A stretch of 64,000 nt of DNA from Candidatus Melainabacteria bacterium (GCA_016699165.1 CP064963.1:2852001-2916000); one strand, 5' to 3'. Positions 34,216 to 44,067 are shown, counted from the stretch's first letter. A program made the numbers and translations. Notes: generated by a model from the sequence alone, not told the origin.

Positions 34216-35484
34216 TCAGTTAGGCTTCATACGTGGATATTGAGTATCCTCGTAATCGTAGATCCAGGCGGGAGCGCCTGCTTCATAGAAGTCGTAATTA
34301 GGAATTTCGACCGGATTGTCGCGCAAGAAAATCCGGTTGTCGAAAGAGACCAGCTCGACTTTCGTCGGAGTGTCGCTTGTAATCACGCTCTCGCCTTCTT
34401 TTACTTCAAAGCGAACGAGGTTGCCCGCGCCATCGAGATACTTGTACAGTCGTTTCTTCGCCTCAAGCGGAATGCTTATGAACGAAGGCTGCGAGCCGTC
34501 ATTGACCATCTCGATCGTGCGAATTTCTTGCTGGTTCGAGTCGAACTCAATCACCCGAGTAAGGATGAATCGAGCCGGCTTGCCGTCCACGGGTGGGCGG
34601 CTTCTCCAGGTCTGCTTGTACTGAACGGTGTTCTTGTCGCCACCAAAAACCACAGCCGTGGTCGAGTTGGCGTAGCTCAGCCGAGCTTGCTCAGTAGTGC
34701 CGTCCACGCGGAAGTACACTTCCTGAGTGGTCCAGGGTGTGCGCTCGTAAGCGGCAATCACTTTGTCGCCGCTCTCGTTGAAGACTTCGCCTTTGACGCC
34801 GACGATAGGGCTCTTCGTGATGCGGGCGATTTTCACGCCTTTATAATTGAAGAACGACTTGGAATATTCCTTATCGGATTCGCTCGAAACCAGTCTAGTT
34901 TCACTCAACCGAGTGTGCTCGCTATCGTCGCGAAACACTCGCTCGAAGGAGAGCACCAGGTTTCGGGTGAAGAAGCGCTCGCGTTGGAGTGAGACGCCGT
35001 CTTCGTAATAGTACCGAATGTGATACCGTCCGTCGCGCAGTCGTTCGCCTTGTCGTTCGAGCGTTCCGTCTTTGCGATGCACCACATGTGACTTGAACAA
35101 GCTGCCGTCGGCTTCATACAAAGCCAGGCGGCGAAGCATTCCGGCTTCGTCGACCAGATCAATTTTGGGAAAGAACTTCTCGCTTTTGGCGATAAAGCCT
35201 TTGCTATCGAAGGTCAGATAGTCGATGATGCCCTCGTGCTCCTGGTCGTAGAAGACCACGCCACTTACCTTGGTGCGCACGCCATTGATCTGGCGATAAG
35301 TGATGTAGGTGATTTTCTTTCCATTTTTGCCCGGGACGAAAACTTCCTGCGACAACTTTTCGGGAAAGCGGTCGCTTGGTGTTGCGGGCAGGTAGTGGGT
35401 TGCGATGGTCCAACAGGCTGCTGTCAGACACAGGAAGGCGATGCCATAGATGGTGGCAGTTCTTCTTGCTATGTTCTTCAGCAT
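34216..35484 (-). CDS. exported or membrane-anchored protein with MORN/YwqK-like repeats
   Basis: 422 residues, ATG after AGAAAGGAAATCAAC. A hydrophobic N-terminus (about 10-30) looks like a signal anchor. The rest is beta-rich with recurrent short units such as LYEADGSLFKSHVVHRKDGTLER and YYEDGVSLQRERFF, resembling the imperfect strand pairs of MORN/YwqK-type repeats. No catalytic motif. Probably a periplasmic or surface protein of unknown role. Confidence 0.5.
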   Translation of the reverse strand: MLKNIARRTATIYGIAFLCLTAACWTIATHYLPATPSDRFPEKLSQEVFVPGKNGKKITYITYRQINGVRTKVSGVVFYDQEHEGIIDYLTFDSKGFIAKSEKFFPKIDLVDEAGMLRRLALYEADGSLFKSHVVHRKDGTLERQGERLRDGRYHIRYYYEDGVSLQRERFFTRNLVLSFERVFRDDSEHTRLSETRLVSSESDKEYSKSFFNYKGVKIARITKSPIVGVKGEVFNESGDKVIAAYERTPWTTQEVYFRVDGTTEQARLSYANSTTAVVFGGDKNTVQYKQTWRSRPPVDGKPARFILTRVIEFDSNQQEIRTIEMVNDGSQPSFISIPLEAKKRLYKYLDGAGNLVRFEVKEGESVITSDTPTKVELVSFDNRIFLRDNPVEIPNYDFYEAGAPAWIYDYEDTQYPRMKPN

Positions 35485-35530
35485 GTTGATTTCCTTTCTG
35501 TCATGAGAAGTTGATACAAAAAAGGCTTTG

Positions 35531-36523
35531 TCAGTCGAAGCGGTGAACCTGCTTCAGAAGCTGCTCTGCCGAGAAGTAGTCGAAGTCGAAGTAATCGATC
35601 AGATTCTGTTTCCAGAGCGCGACCTTCATGGGGTCTTCCGGATATCGTCCCGACAAACTGGGCATCAGAGATTGTCGCAGCACGTAGTTTTCGACAGCGT
35701 ACTGGAGGGGCGTATAAGCGGTATAGGGAAGTGCGGATTTGTCGCCGCCAAGATGCGTATCAGCGTACAAGCTGGACATGGTCACCACTTCGCAGCGGAA
35801 AGAAATCGACCTTGTTGCATTCAACCGGAGTGCCGGAGCTTTCTCGATTGTGTCAACAAAATCCAGGTCGAGCCGGTAATCTGCATCCATGAGCGATGCT
35901 GTCGCTCCTTGAATGTAGCGCTCGAATGCCCGCTGGCACTTGTCGCTGAAGTCGTCGATGCTTGCTGCGTGCGCGAAAAGTCCCATTGACGCCATTCGCC
36001 ATTCTTCGAGCGGACCTTCGACTTGGAGCAACATCCGCTTTGACGCGAACTTATCGTTCATGGCTTGAAGGCAGCAAATGAGCTTGTGTTTCACTTCCAG
36101 GTTGGTGGTGATTCGAGCTACCTGATCGGGCTCGGTATTGCGCTCGTCCTCGATAGATTCGAGGAGTTCGGCGCAGATGTTGAGCATGAGTGAATTTCGT
36201 TCCATGTCGTTGGACTTGAACGCGGGATTAATTTGGCTCAGTAAATCGCAAGATGCACGATGAGTGAACATCTTAGCGATGGCGCAAAAATGAGCCAGAT
36301 AGGGAAGCACCAAAGCGTCGACACCGAAAGCACTATCGGCACGCGATGAGCGTGCGGTCTTCCAGTAAATGTTGAGCGCTTGCTCGAACTTCGATTCCGG
36401 CTGAGCCCACATGTTGGGATTTTTGCTGGAATTGTTTAACGCCAGGTAGAGTCCGCCTGTCGGCAAAAGCAGCGACGGATGGGCGAGTTGAAGACGAGTG
36501 ATGGACGGAGATCTGCAGTCCAT
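35531..36523 (-). CDS. hypothetical protein, first gene of the 33.5-36.5 kb island
   Basis: 330 residues, ATG after GTCCGAAAGGAAAACC. Predominantly helical, without signal peptide or membrane segments. No motif recognised. High-G+C island gene; the four genes of this island share similar ribosome binding sites and short gaps. Confidence 0.5.
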   Translation of the reverse strand: MDCRSPSITRLQLAHPSLLLPTGGLYLALNNSSKNPNMWAQPESKFEQALNIYWKTARSSRADSAFGVDALVLPYLAHFCAIAKMFTHRASCDLLSQINPAFKSNDMERNSLMLNICAELLESIEDERNTEPDQVARITTNLEVKHKLICCLQAMNDKFASKRMLLQVEGPLEEWRMASMGLFAHAASIDDFSDKCQRAFERYIQGATASLMDADYRLDLDFVDTIEKAPALRLNATRSISFRCEVVTMSSLYADTHLGGDKSALPYTAYTPLQYAVENYVLRQSLMPSLSGRYPEDPMKVALWKQNLIDYFDFDYFSAEQLLKQVHRFD

Positions 36524-36825
36524 GGTTTTCCTTTCGGACGTTTTTCTTCAGTTTAATTTTTGGGCGAGGCAAAATCCGCAGACTGAAAGTGACAGCCTGA
36601 GACGATAGGTTGATTTTGCAGAATCGAATGGGGTGGGAGATTGAAGTACTGGAAGGTGATAAAAAACAACTCTTTGAAACTAGCAAAAGAGCAGTTCTGT
36701 ATGACATAGATATCTTGACAAGCGGAATAAAAGAACGATCAGAAAGAGGAATCATGAGCGTTCTTTTAGCTGAGCGCTAAAGATAGGAGCTCGCGCAGCT
36801 AGCGTAGTTGATACTAGATGCGGTA
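36524..36825. other. 300-bp gap, promoter side of the minus-strand island
   Basis: No gene. Contains TGAGCGCTAAAG and GCTCGCGCAGCTAGCG near 36765-36805, of the TAGCGC type seen at the upstream edge of other islands. Confidence 0.35.
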
Positions 36826-37323
36826 TTAGAACAAAACTTCTTGCTTGAAGAATTGTGCCACCATTTTACGGTGCAAATCAAAGCAAATATTTCGGGGCAA
36901 TTCGCTGTATTTAAAAGCGCCTACATCCTCGGCATCATCGCCAGGCACCATAAGTCCGTTAGCTGGCTTGGCCAAATAAAACAAAATAAGCACATTAATT
37001 CCGCGTCCAGGCGAGTGTGCCGAAAGAAGTTTATCTATTTGAACTTCTAATCCGGTTTCTTCAAAAACTTCACGAGCCGCTGATTCTTCTGGCTCTTCGG
37101 AGTTTTCCATAAAGCCGCCTGGAAGGCACCAGTCGCCAATGAAAGGGGGAAATTTTCTTTTAACCAGTACTATTCCGCCATCCATTGGAATTAACGTGGC
37201 GGTAACTGGCTTTGGATTGTCCCAGTGGACAAATTCACAAGTGGAACCAGTGCACGCGAGTCTGTCTTTGCCGCCGATATCGGCAACTTGAAGAGTGCTA
37301 GCACAAAAGGGACATGAGTTCAT
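36826..37323 (-). CDS. Nudix hydrolase with N-terminal zinc ribbon (NADH pyrophosphatase-like)
   Basis: 165 residues. Zinc-ribbon-like CPFC...C...C within the first 30 residues, then the Nudix box GGFMENSEEPEESAAREVFEETGLEV (split: G-x5-E-x7-R-E-x2-E-E-x-G), complete. The arrangement resembles the C-terminal half of NudC and related NAD(H)/ADP-ribose hydrolases, but the NudC SQPWPFP motif is not evident. Background codon use. Confidence 0.8.
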   Translation of the reverse strand: MNSCPFCASTLQVADIGGKDRLACTGSTCEFVHWDNPKPVTATLIPMDGGIVLVKRKFPPFIGDWCLPGGFMENSEEPEESAAREVFEETGLEVQIDKLLSAHSPGRGINVLILFYLAKPANGLMVPGDDAEDVGAFKYSELPRNICFDLHRKMVAQFFKQEVLF

Positions 37324-37721
37324 CTATCAGGATTTTAGCAAAATTTTGGCAGCGACTCACTCTTAAGCAAAGTCACAAAAAAGAAAGGGTCCGAATAAAG
37401 AAATTTTTTACATAAAAATCTCGTGCGGATGTCAGGCGCTAGCGTCCGGGAAATACTCGACAAAATGCACCGCTTTGAAACTGAGGTAAGTGAGGAACAC
37501 TAGACAGATAAAATCGTCGAAGTACTTGCATACAATTCACATATTGATAGTATTGCTGGAACACAGTCCCCGCATACATCTCTCATGTTTAAGTAAGCAT
37601 TAAAATGGCATATATCAACTGTCATGTGCTATACCGCAGTCATAAGCAAGAAGCCCTCAGAACCCATTCGGTTCTGCCGACGCTTCCATCCTCTTTTGAG
37701 GCTAGTTTGAGGAATCAGACC
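37324..37721. other. 398-bp intergenic region
   Basis: Divergent region between the Nudix gene and a small ORF. A GCGCTAGCG palindrome lies at about 37438. Nothing else recognised. Confidence 0.3.
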
Positions 37722-37922
37722 ATGAAAAAGGAATCTTACGCAATAACCAATCAATTTGGATTTGGTATGAATGGCGAACCCATTAAGAATTCTAATGGCG
37801 TAGAAATGAAATTAGGTGCCGCACGCGTTAAAAGCGTCGAAGCAAAGTCATGTGACGCCGGCGTTTGTCAGGTGAGTTGGAAACCAGACCGCCCAGCCTC
37901 TGGCGACAAAGTAAAAAAATAG
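37722..37922 (+). CDS. 66-residue hypothetical protein
   Basis: ATG 37722 after GAGGAATCAGACC; the frame opens earlier but without a ribosome binding site. Basic, with CDAGVCQVSW near the C-terminus (two Cys). Unknown. AT-rich background codons. Confidence 0.4.
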   Translation: MKKESYAITNQFGFGMNGEPIKNSNGVEMKLGAARVKSVEAKSCDAGVCQVSWKPDRPASGDKVKK

Positions 37923-38151
37923 TTTTTTAGTTCTTTGAATCGAAATATGGGTTGGTGTTGAAAAGTGCTAGCGCAGTTGCTTCAAGTGCTAACGCTAAAG
38001 TTGGCTTAAGTAGCGCTTCTTGATAACTTTAACAACTTGAGAACTTATAGATCAAAAGTCTATGATGCAAGCTCTATTTTTATTTTTTTCTTTCCGACTT
38101 TTAGCTCTTAAACATTCACCCCTAACCCAATTGAAAACCCAGGAGAAGATC

Positions 38152-40221
38152 ATGTCGCTCTTATTAAGCGGCTTGCCTTCTGTCGCCAATTTACAGGCGC
38201 CTCAGGCAAAGAGAATTCCTCATGTCTTTACTCTTCATGGCACCCAGGTAACCGACAATTACGCCTGGATGAAGAACCGCCAGGACTCAGATTTGATGCC
38301 CTATCTTGCGGCGGAGAATTCGTATACTCAATCGGTCATGGCAGACACAGCCCTTCTGCAAGAAGAGCTGTACAAGGAAATGCGAAAGCGGGTCAAAGAA
38401 GACAACTCCAGTGTTCCTGCCCGTCACAAGAAGCACTTTTACTACACCCGCACTCGTGCAGGTGATCAATACGCCATTCGATGCCGCAAAAGCATCAAGC
38501 CACAAAGCCACGAACAAGTCATTCTGGACGAGAATTTGCTCGCTCAAGGCGAAAAGTTCTTTTCCATTGGCGACTTTGTCGTCAGTCCCTCTGGCGAAAT
38601 GCTTGCCTATACGGCCGATACCCTCGGCTACAGGCAGTACGCGCTCTATGTGAAGAATATCAACACAGGCGAGGTTGTGACTTCCGCTCATGTCGAGCGA
38701 GTAACGTCTGTGGTGTGGGCGGACAAGCGCACGTTGCTCTATGTCACCGAAGACGAAGAGACTAAGCGCTCTAACCAGCTCTGGCGACATCGTCTTGGTT
38801 CAACCAAGCACGATTTGGTGCTCGAAGAGAAGGATGAATTCTTCGAATTGGCTCTGGCGAGTTCTGCCTGCGGGAAGTATATCTTCCTGAACAACGCAAG
38901 CCACACCACGTCGTCGGTGAGTTTCATCGCCGACGGCAAGCCGCGCGATCGGTTCAAACTCTTAACGCCGAAAATCCACAAAGTTCAATACCTTGTGGAG
39001 AGCGATGGCAAGCACTTCTACATTCTCACAAGCTATGGCAACGCAAAAGATCGGCGCGTTTTGCGCACCAAATGCGATGCTATCGAGCCGGAGAATTGGA
39101 CTGAAATCATCCCCTGCAAGCCAGGCCTTTTGCTCGAGAATATCGAGCTGTTCAAGGACCACATGGTCGTTTACGCTCAAGAAGAAGGTCTCACCAGGAT
39201 TCGCGTGGAAAAACTTTCTACCGGCATGGTGCACTGGATCGCCTTCCCCGAGCCCATCTACGAAGTTGGACCGGAAGACAATTTCGAGTTCAAATCGAAT
39301 GTTTTGCGCCTGACATACAAGTCGATGGTGACACCGCCGACAGTTTGGGATTATGACATGGACAAAGCTGAAAAGACCGTCCTCAAGCAGGAAGTCTTTG
39401 AAGGCTACGACCTGTCCAAGTACAAGACCGAGCGCATTTATGCCACCGCTCGCGATGGCACCAAGATTCCGATGTCTATCGTGTATAAGGGCGACCTTGT
39501 GCTCGACGGTAAGCGTCCCTGCTTGCTCTACGGCTACGGCTCGTACGGCATTTCTATCACACCAGACTTCCGCAATGAGCGACTGAGCTTGCTCGACCGC
39601 GGAGTGCTTTATGTCATCGCCCACATTCGTGGTGGTTCGGACATGGGCGAAGTCTGGCATGAGCAGGGCAAGATGATGAAGAAGATGAACACCTTCACCG
39701 ACTTCATCGACTGCGCCGATATGCTCAAAGCAAACGGCTACACGAGCAAGGAAAAGCTCGTACTTCAAGGCGGAAGCGCTGGTGGATTGCTTCTTGGCGC
39801 AGTAATGAATCTGCGCAAAGACGTAGCTCAGGGCGCTCTCGTTCAAATGCCTTTCCTTGACGTGATTAATACCATGCTCGATACCTCCAACCCACTGACG
39901 GTGGCTGAGTTCGAGGAGTGGGGCAATCCAGCTGAGGAAGAAGCCTTCAAGTACATGATTCAGTACTCGCCATACGACAACATTGTCGAGGGCGATTATC
40001 CCAGAATTCTGGTGGAAGGTGCGTTCCACGACTCGCAAGTCGGTTATTGGGAGCCGGCGAAATACGTCGCCAAAATGCGCGAACTGAATCCCAAAGGGAA
40101 AATCTTGCTCAACATGCTCTTGAACGGCGGCGGTCACCACGGTGCCTCCGGTCGCTTCAATCAGCTCAAAGAGTGGGCTTTCTCCTGGGCGTTTGCTCTC
40201 AAGGTTCTCAAACTGGCCTGA
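38152..40221 (+). CDS. oligopeptidase B-like serine peptidase, paralogue 1
   Basis: 689 residues from ATG 38152 (AGGAGAAGATC upstream); the longer frame from 38062 is AT-rich and unlikely. Family S9A: an N-terminal beta-propeller, then an alpha/beta-hydrolase domain with LLYGYGSYGIS, nucleophile GGSAGG (about residue 540) and catalytic His in GGGHHGASG (about 661). Oligopeptidase B cleaves peptides after Arg/Lys, usually in the cytoplasm, and no signal peptide is seen. High-G+C island gene; a close paralogue lies 1.7 kb downstream in its own island. Confidence 0.85.
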   Translation: MSLLLSGLPSVANLQAPQAKRIPHVFTLHGTQVTDNYAWMKNRQDSDLMPYLAAENSYTQSVMADTALLQEELYKEMRKRVKEDNSSVPARHKKHFYYTRTRAGDQYAIRCRKSIKPQSHEQVILDENLLAQGEKFFSIGDFVVSPSGEMLAYTADTLGYRQYALYVKNINTGEVVTSAHVERVTSVVWADKRTLLYVTEDEETKRSNQLWRHRLGSTKHDLVLEEKDEFFELALASSACGKYIFLNNASHTTSSVSFIADGKPRDRFKLLTPKIHKVQYLVESDGKHFYILTSYGNAKDRRVLRTKCDAIEPENWTEIIPCKPGLLLENIELFKDHMVVYAQEEGLTRIRVEKLSTGMVHWIAFPEPIYEVGPEDNFEFKSNVLRLTYKSMVTPPTVWDYDMDKAEKTVLKQEVFEGYDLSKYKTERIYATARDGTKIPMSIVYKGDLVLDGKRPCLLYGYGSYGISITPDFRNERLSLLDRGVLYVIAHIRGGSDMGEVWHEQGKMMKKMNTFTDFIDCADMLKANGYTSKEKLVLQGGSAGGLLLGAVMNLRKDVAQGALVQMPFLDVINTMLDTSNPLTVAEFEEWGNPAEEEAFKYMIQYSPYDNIVEGDYPRILVEGAFHDSQVGYWEPAKYVAKMRELNPKGKILLNMLLNGGGHHGASGRFNQLKEWAFSWAFALKVLKLA

Positions 40222-40264
40222 TTACAAAAACCAGTATCATTCTCTGCAGTTGAACTAACATCTT

Positions 40265-40310
40265 GGCAGTAGGCGGCTTCAAAAGCCGTCTGCTAGCCAT
40301 TCTTCTTTTT
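40265..40310 (+). terminator. terminator after oligopeptidase B paralogue 1
   Basis: Arms GGCAGTAGGCGGCTT and AAGCCGTCTGCTAGCC, then CTTCTTTTTC. Confidence 0.75.
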
Positions 40311-40487
40311 CATAAACAACCAAAACTTCTATGCCGGACTTTCCTCAAGGATCGAATTCGACCGTGCTTCGGCGAATTCGATTTCGGAAAGTTTGGTGGG
40401 AATACGCGAATCGCCTGAGTATATGCGCGTATTCCTGAATGCCACTCTCAGGCAGATGCCGACGGCATCCTCGATGAACTCGATAAT

Positions 40488-40970
40488 GTGAATCATCCGG
40501 ATCGCACGCGCATCTTCGAAGCGGTTCAACCCGCAATGGCTGCGCGTGCGGAGATGGAGGAGCGCTGGAGCGAATTTATCTCTGCTAAAAGCAAGGTAAA
40601 CGTCCCGCAGTTCACTAAGCGCATCGAGCAGGCATGGGCAAATGGTGACAACGAGAAAGTGGAGCAGATTCGGCAAGAACGCAAGAACGCCGAAGCTCGA
40701 TTTTTCGTTGCCGCTACTCGTTATCAAGCCGGCATGGAAATGGTCGCTGAGGCGGACGCCACTCTGCAAGCCGCATTCGACAAGGCTGCAGCTTTCATCG
40801 ACGAGAAGGACCTGAGCGTGAAGAGCGTCAAAGCAATGACGCACGCGCTTGGTATCTGGCACTGGCTGGGCGAACTTCGCATCTACATTGTGCCGAAATA
40901 CAACTCGCACAATGTGCCTGCGCTTCTTGAAGATCTGGCATTCGATGCTGATTCGTATCTGAACTCCTGA
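40488..40970 (+). CDS. hypothetical helical protein, possibly with broken N-terminus
   Basis: 160 residues from a GTG without a visible ribosome binding site. Helical, charged. The upstream 150 bp (40332-40487) look coding in shifting frames (an ATG frame MPDFPQGSNSTV; then a frame containing RESPEYMRVFLNATLRQMP; then DADGILDELDN running into this gene). The gene may therefore be longer and damaged by frameshifts. No family recognised. Confidence 0.4.
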   Translation: MNHPDRTRIFEAVQPAMAARAEMEERWSEFISAKSKVNVPQFTKRIEQAWANGDNEKVEQIRQERKNAEARFFVAATRYQAGMEMVAEADATLQAAFDKAAAFIDEKDLSVKSVKAMTHALGIWHWLGELRIYIVPKYNSHNVPALLEDLAFDADSYLNS

Positions 40971-40983
40971 TTTGTATTTGAAT

Positions 40984-41014
40984 AGGAAGGCGACCGCAAG
41001 GCCGCCTTCTTCCT
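40984..41014 (+). terminator. hairpin after the 40.5-kb gene
   Basis: Arms AGGAAGGCG and CGCCTTCTTCCT; short T content. It argues against the frame that starts at 40972. Confidence 0.6.
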
Positions 41015-41046
41015 ACTGCAAGAAAAATAACAAACGGTGCTACTTT

Positions 41047-41520
41047 ATGCACAGTGACAACGATAACGATCCTCTTTCAACAGAGGAGCTTGAAGCGATT
41101 TGTCGGCAAAAACGCTGGCGCTATGCCGGTGTTAATAGAGTCGAGCGCAATGGACTCTTAAGTCTACTTGCGTTGATCGCTTTTGCAGAATGCGTGCCGG
41201 CTATTTTCGGCTTAAAACTTCTGATTGACTGGCTGGACTTTTCGCACCTCAGCGAAGGAAATTTCGGTCCCTTTTTCTTCATCTATGCCGCAGGCATGAT
41301 TGTGGTGGCAGTGCTCAGTTTGCGCCTGCAATCAAATGGTGCCATGCTCTTTGGTGGAGCGGCAAGTCTGCTTGCGATTCTTGGTGCTGCAGGAAATTTC
41401 GTCTCGGGTCAGACACTTTACGCTGTCTTGCTGGCAATGTTTTCACCTCTTCCTTTGGTGGTGGCATTCCTATTTCAGAAGAAGGAGCCGTGGCGCAAGC
41501 ACAGGACTGAACATCAGTGA
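41047..41520 (+). CDS. four-span membrane protein
   Basis: 157 residues from ATG 41047. An acidic N-terminus (HSDNDNDPLSTEELEAIC) precedes four hydrophobic segments at about 38-58, 75-95, 98-115 and 118-142. Unknown family. Last gene of the first oligopeptidase island. Confidence 0.5.
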   Translation: MHSDNDNDPLSTEELEAICRQKRWRYAGVNRVERNGLLSLLALIAFAECVPAIFGLKLLIDWLDFSHLSEGNFGPFFFIYAAGMIVVAVLSLRLQSNGAMLFGGAASLLAILGAAGNFVSGQTLYAVLLAMFSPLPLVVAFLFQKKEPWRKHRTEHQ

Positions 41521-41535
41521 ATTAGTTGAACTCTG

Positions 41536-41578
41536 AACCGGGAGAATTGCTTCAAAAGCGATTTTCCTGGTTTAGTTT
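41536..41578 (+). terminator. terminator of the first oligopeptidase island
   Basis: Arms AACCGGGAGAATTGC and GCGATTTTCCTGGTT, then TAGTTT. Confidence 0.7.
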
Positions 41579-41591
41579 AAAGCACGTCTAT

Positions 41592-41608
41592 TACTAAATA
41601 ATTTAGTA
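41592..41608. repeat. post-terminator dyad, exact TACT-N9-AGTA
   Basis: Exact; the flanks extend it to TTACTAAATAATTTAGTAA, nearly fully palindromic. The 12-mer TTGGCAAGCTAT follows at about 41622. Confidence 0.6.
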
Positions 41609-41915
41609 ATACAATAGAATTTGGCAAGCTATGAGACGCATCTTAGAAAAAGCTAGCAGAGGTGTACTAGCGTGCCATGGTTATATTGGCTTCAGAACTA
41701 CTACATGGCACTTAATAACTATTGCGAGCGCGCAGGTTTAAAGCCTAGGGTGAAATTATCGTTTTTATATCTCTCTAAGCTCGTTATTAAGCAACAGTAC
41801 CAAAACTAAATACACCCTGTAGCCTTATCTGATCTCCTTTTCGAGATTCAGGTCAAAACGAGTTTTCTATCTTGTCACCCTCACAATACCTACGAACATA
41901 CGAAAGGAAACTGGT
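41609..41915. other. 307-bp leader of the second oligopeptidase island
   Basis: No gene. GCTAGCAGAGG and ACTAGCGTGCC lie at about 41653-41675, with an inverted pair TGCCATG (about 41675) and CATGGCA (about 41703). Confidence 0.35.
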
Positions 41916-43997
41916 ATGACGCAGAACAACAATGGTCCCGTCGTCTCGCCGCCCGTCGCGAAGAAGATCCCCTCGACCGTCACGGTTCCGGGAGGTCAGC
42001 TCTTCGACGATTTCGCCTGGATGAAACAGGTGAAGAAGCCTGGCGACGCGCTCAACGCAGACATCCTTGCCCATCTGCAGGCCGAGAACGCCTACACCGA
42101 CGCCTATATGGCCGACACCGACACGCTGCAAGCGACTCTCTATGCCGAGATGCGCGGGCGCATCAAGGAAGAAGACCAGGGCGTGCCCTACAAGCGCGGC
42201 AACTTCTACTACTACACCCGCACCCGCCTGGGCGAGCAGTACACCGTTCACTGCCGTCACCCCATCGGTCAGTCTCATCGCGAGGAGATCATCCTCGACG
42301 AGAACGAGATGGCCAAGGGACACAAATTCTTCTCTATCGGCGCCCTGGCTCTCAGCCCGAGCGCGCATCTGCTCGCGTTTGCCGTCGACAACACCGGCGA
42401 CCGCCGCTACAAGCTCTTCGTTAAGGACCTCAACACCGGCGACGTGCAGCCGATTGCGGCCGATCGCGTTACTTCGCTTGTGTGGTGCCGCGACAACAAG
42501 ACCATCTATTACACCACCGAAGACCCGGTCACCAAGCGCTCCAACCAGCTCTGGCGTCACCGGCTCGGCACCCAGGATCACGTCCTGGAGCACGAGGAGA
42601 AGGACGAGTTCTACCGTATCGGCGTCGGCAAGTCGCGCAGCGGCAAGTTCATCTATCTCAGCTCTGGCAGCCACACTACCTCGACCGTGAGCTTCATCAA
42701 GGCTTCAAAGCCGGGCTCCAAGTTCAAGCTCATCGCCCCGCTCAAGCCGGGCATCGAGTACGACGTCGAGGACGACGGCAAGAATTTCTACATTCTCACA
42801 CACGATGACGCCAAGGACGGCCGCATCGTCAAGGTCTCAAGCGACAACTACGGCAAGGCGAACTGGGTGGAAATCATCCCCCATCGTCCCGGCGTTCTGC
42901 TCAAGGGCTGCGACGTGTTCGCCGACCACCTGGTGGTCTACGAGAAGGACCAGGGCATCACCAAGGTGCGCGTCGAGAAGCTCTCCACGAGCGACGTTCA
43001 CTACATCGACTTCCCCGAGCCGGTCTACGAGGTCGGTCCGGGCGCCAACCCCGAGTTCCAGGCGAGCACGCTGCGCATGGGCTACCAGTCGATGGTAACT
43101 CCGGCGCAGGTCTTCGACTACGATCTCGATTCCAAGGCAAAGACTGTGCTCAAGCAGCAGGCTGTGCCCAATTACGACGCTTCGCAATTCCACTGCGAGC
43201 GCATCTTCGCCACTGCTGCTGATGGCACCAAGATCCCGATCTCGCTCGTCTACAAGGGCGACCTGGTGAAGGACAAGAAGCGGCCCTGCCTGCTCTACGG
43301 CTACGGTTCGTATGGCATCACCATTCCGACCACGTTCAGCGTGGCTCGTCTTTCGCTGCTCGACCGCAACTTCGTCTACGCCATCGCACACATCCGCGGC
43401 GGCACTGACATGGGCGAAGCCTGGCACGACCAGGGTAAGATGAAGAACAAGATGAACACCTTCACCGACTTCGTCGCTTGCGCCGAAACGCTCAAGAACG
43501 AAGGCTATACCAGCACTCATCTGATGGGCATGCAGGGCGGTTCCGCCGGCGGTCTTCTGATGGGTGCCGTTTGCAACATCGCTCCCGGACTGGTCAAGGC
43601 TGCCATCGCGCAGGTGCCGTTCGTCGACGTCATCAACACGATGCTCGACACGTCGCTGCCGCTGACCATCGCCGAATTCGAAGAATGGGGTGACCCGTCG
43701 AAGCAGGAATGGTTCGACGTCATGCGCACTTACTCGCCCTACGAGAATATCCACTGGGCGGAATATCCGGCCATTCTGGCGGAAGCCGCGGTGGAAGACT
43801 CGCAGGTCCCCTACTGGGAAGCGGCGAAGTGGGTCGCGCGTCTGCGTGACACCAATCCGTCGAACCCCAACCCGGTTCTGCTGAAGATGAAGATCGACGG
43901 CGCCGGCCACGGTGGTGCTTCGGGGCGTTTCGACGCTCTGAAGGAAGTCGCCTTCACGTATGCCTTCCTGCTCAAGCAGCTCGGCATCACGGCGTAA
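41916..43997 (+). CDS. oligopeptidase B-like serine peptidase, paralogue 2
   Basis: 693 residues, ATG after CGAAAGGAAACTGGT. Same architecture as paralogue 1: propeller, LLYGYGSYGIT, nucleophile GGSAGG (about 540), catalytic His in GAGHGGASG (about 663). The two proteins are collinear along their whole length, with many identical blocks, so they arose by duplication. This copy is even richer in G+C. Cytoplasmic trypsin-like oligopeptidase role expected. Confidence 0.87.
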   Translation: MTQNNNGPVVSPPVAKKIPSTVTVPGGQLFDDFAWMKQVKKPGDALNADILAHLQAENAYTDAYMADTDTLQATLYAEMRGRIKEEDQGVPYKRGNFYYYTRTRLGEQYTVHCRHPIGQSHREEIILDENEMAKGHKFFSIGALALSPSAHLLAFAVDNTGDRRYKLFVKDLNTGDVQPIAADRVTSLVWCRDNKTIYYTTEDPVTKRSNQLWRHRLGTQDHVLEHEEKDEFYRIGVGKSRSGKFIYLSSGSHTTSTVSFIKASKPGSKFKLIAPLKPGIEYDVEDDGKNFYILTHDDAKDGRIVKVSSDNYGKANWVEIIPHRPGVLLKGCDVFADHLVVYEKDQGITKVRVEKLSTSDVHYIDFPEPVYEVGPGANPEFQASTLRMGYQSMVTPAQVFDYDLDSKAKTVLKQQAVPNYDASQFHCERIFATAADGTKIPISLVYKGDLVKDKKRPCLLYGYGSYGITIPTTFSVARLSLLDRNFVYAIAHIRGGTDMGEAWHDQGKMKNKMNTFTDFVACAETLKNEGYTSTHLMGMQGGSAGGLLMGAVCNIAPGLVKAAIAQVPFVDVINTMLDTSLPLTIAEFEEWGDPSKQEWFDVMRTYSPYENIHWAEYPAILAEAAVEDSQVPYWEAAKWVARLRDTNPSNPNPVLLKMKIDGAGHGGASGRFDALKEVAFTYAFLLKQLGITA

Positions 43998-44029
43998 GGC
44001 AAATAGCCTGACTCGCACGTGCTAAGTTA

Positions 44030-44067
44030 GCTGGAGCCTCTGTTCGCAAGAACCTGGGGGCTCCAGC
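44030..44067 (+). terminator. hairpin after oligopeptidase B paralogue 2
   Basis: Arms GCTGGAGCC and GGCTCCAGC, then AATTTAG. Confidence 0.65.

Noticed and set aside
38962..40140. 392-codon antisense frame opposite oligopeptidase B 1 (and a similar one at 42837-44018)
   Set aside because: Both lie exactly opposite conserved peptidase motifs and show no motifs of their own.
40972..41046. Upstream extension of the 41.0-kb membrane protein
   Set aside because: It would translate through a strong hairpin (40984-41014) that ends the previous gene; ATG 41047 is preferred.
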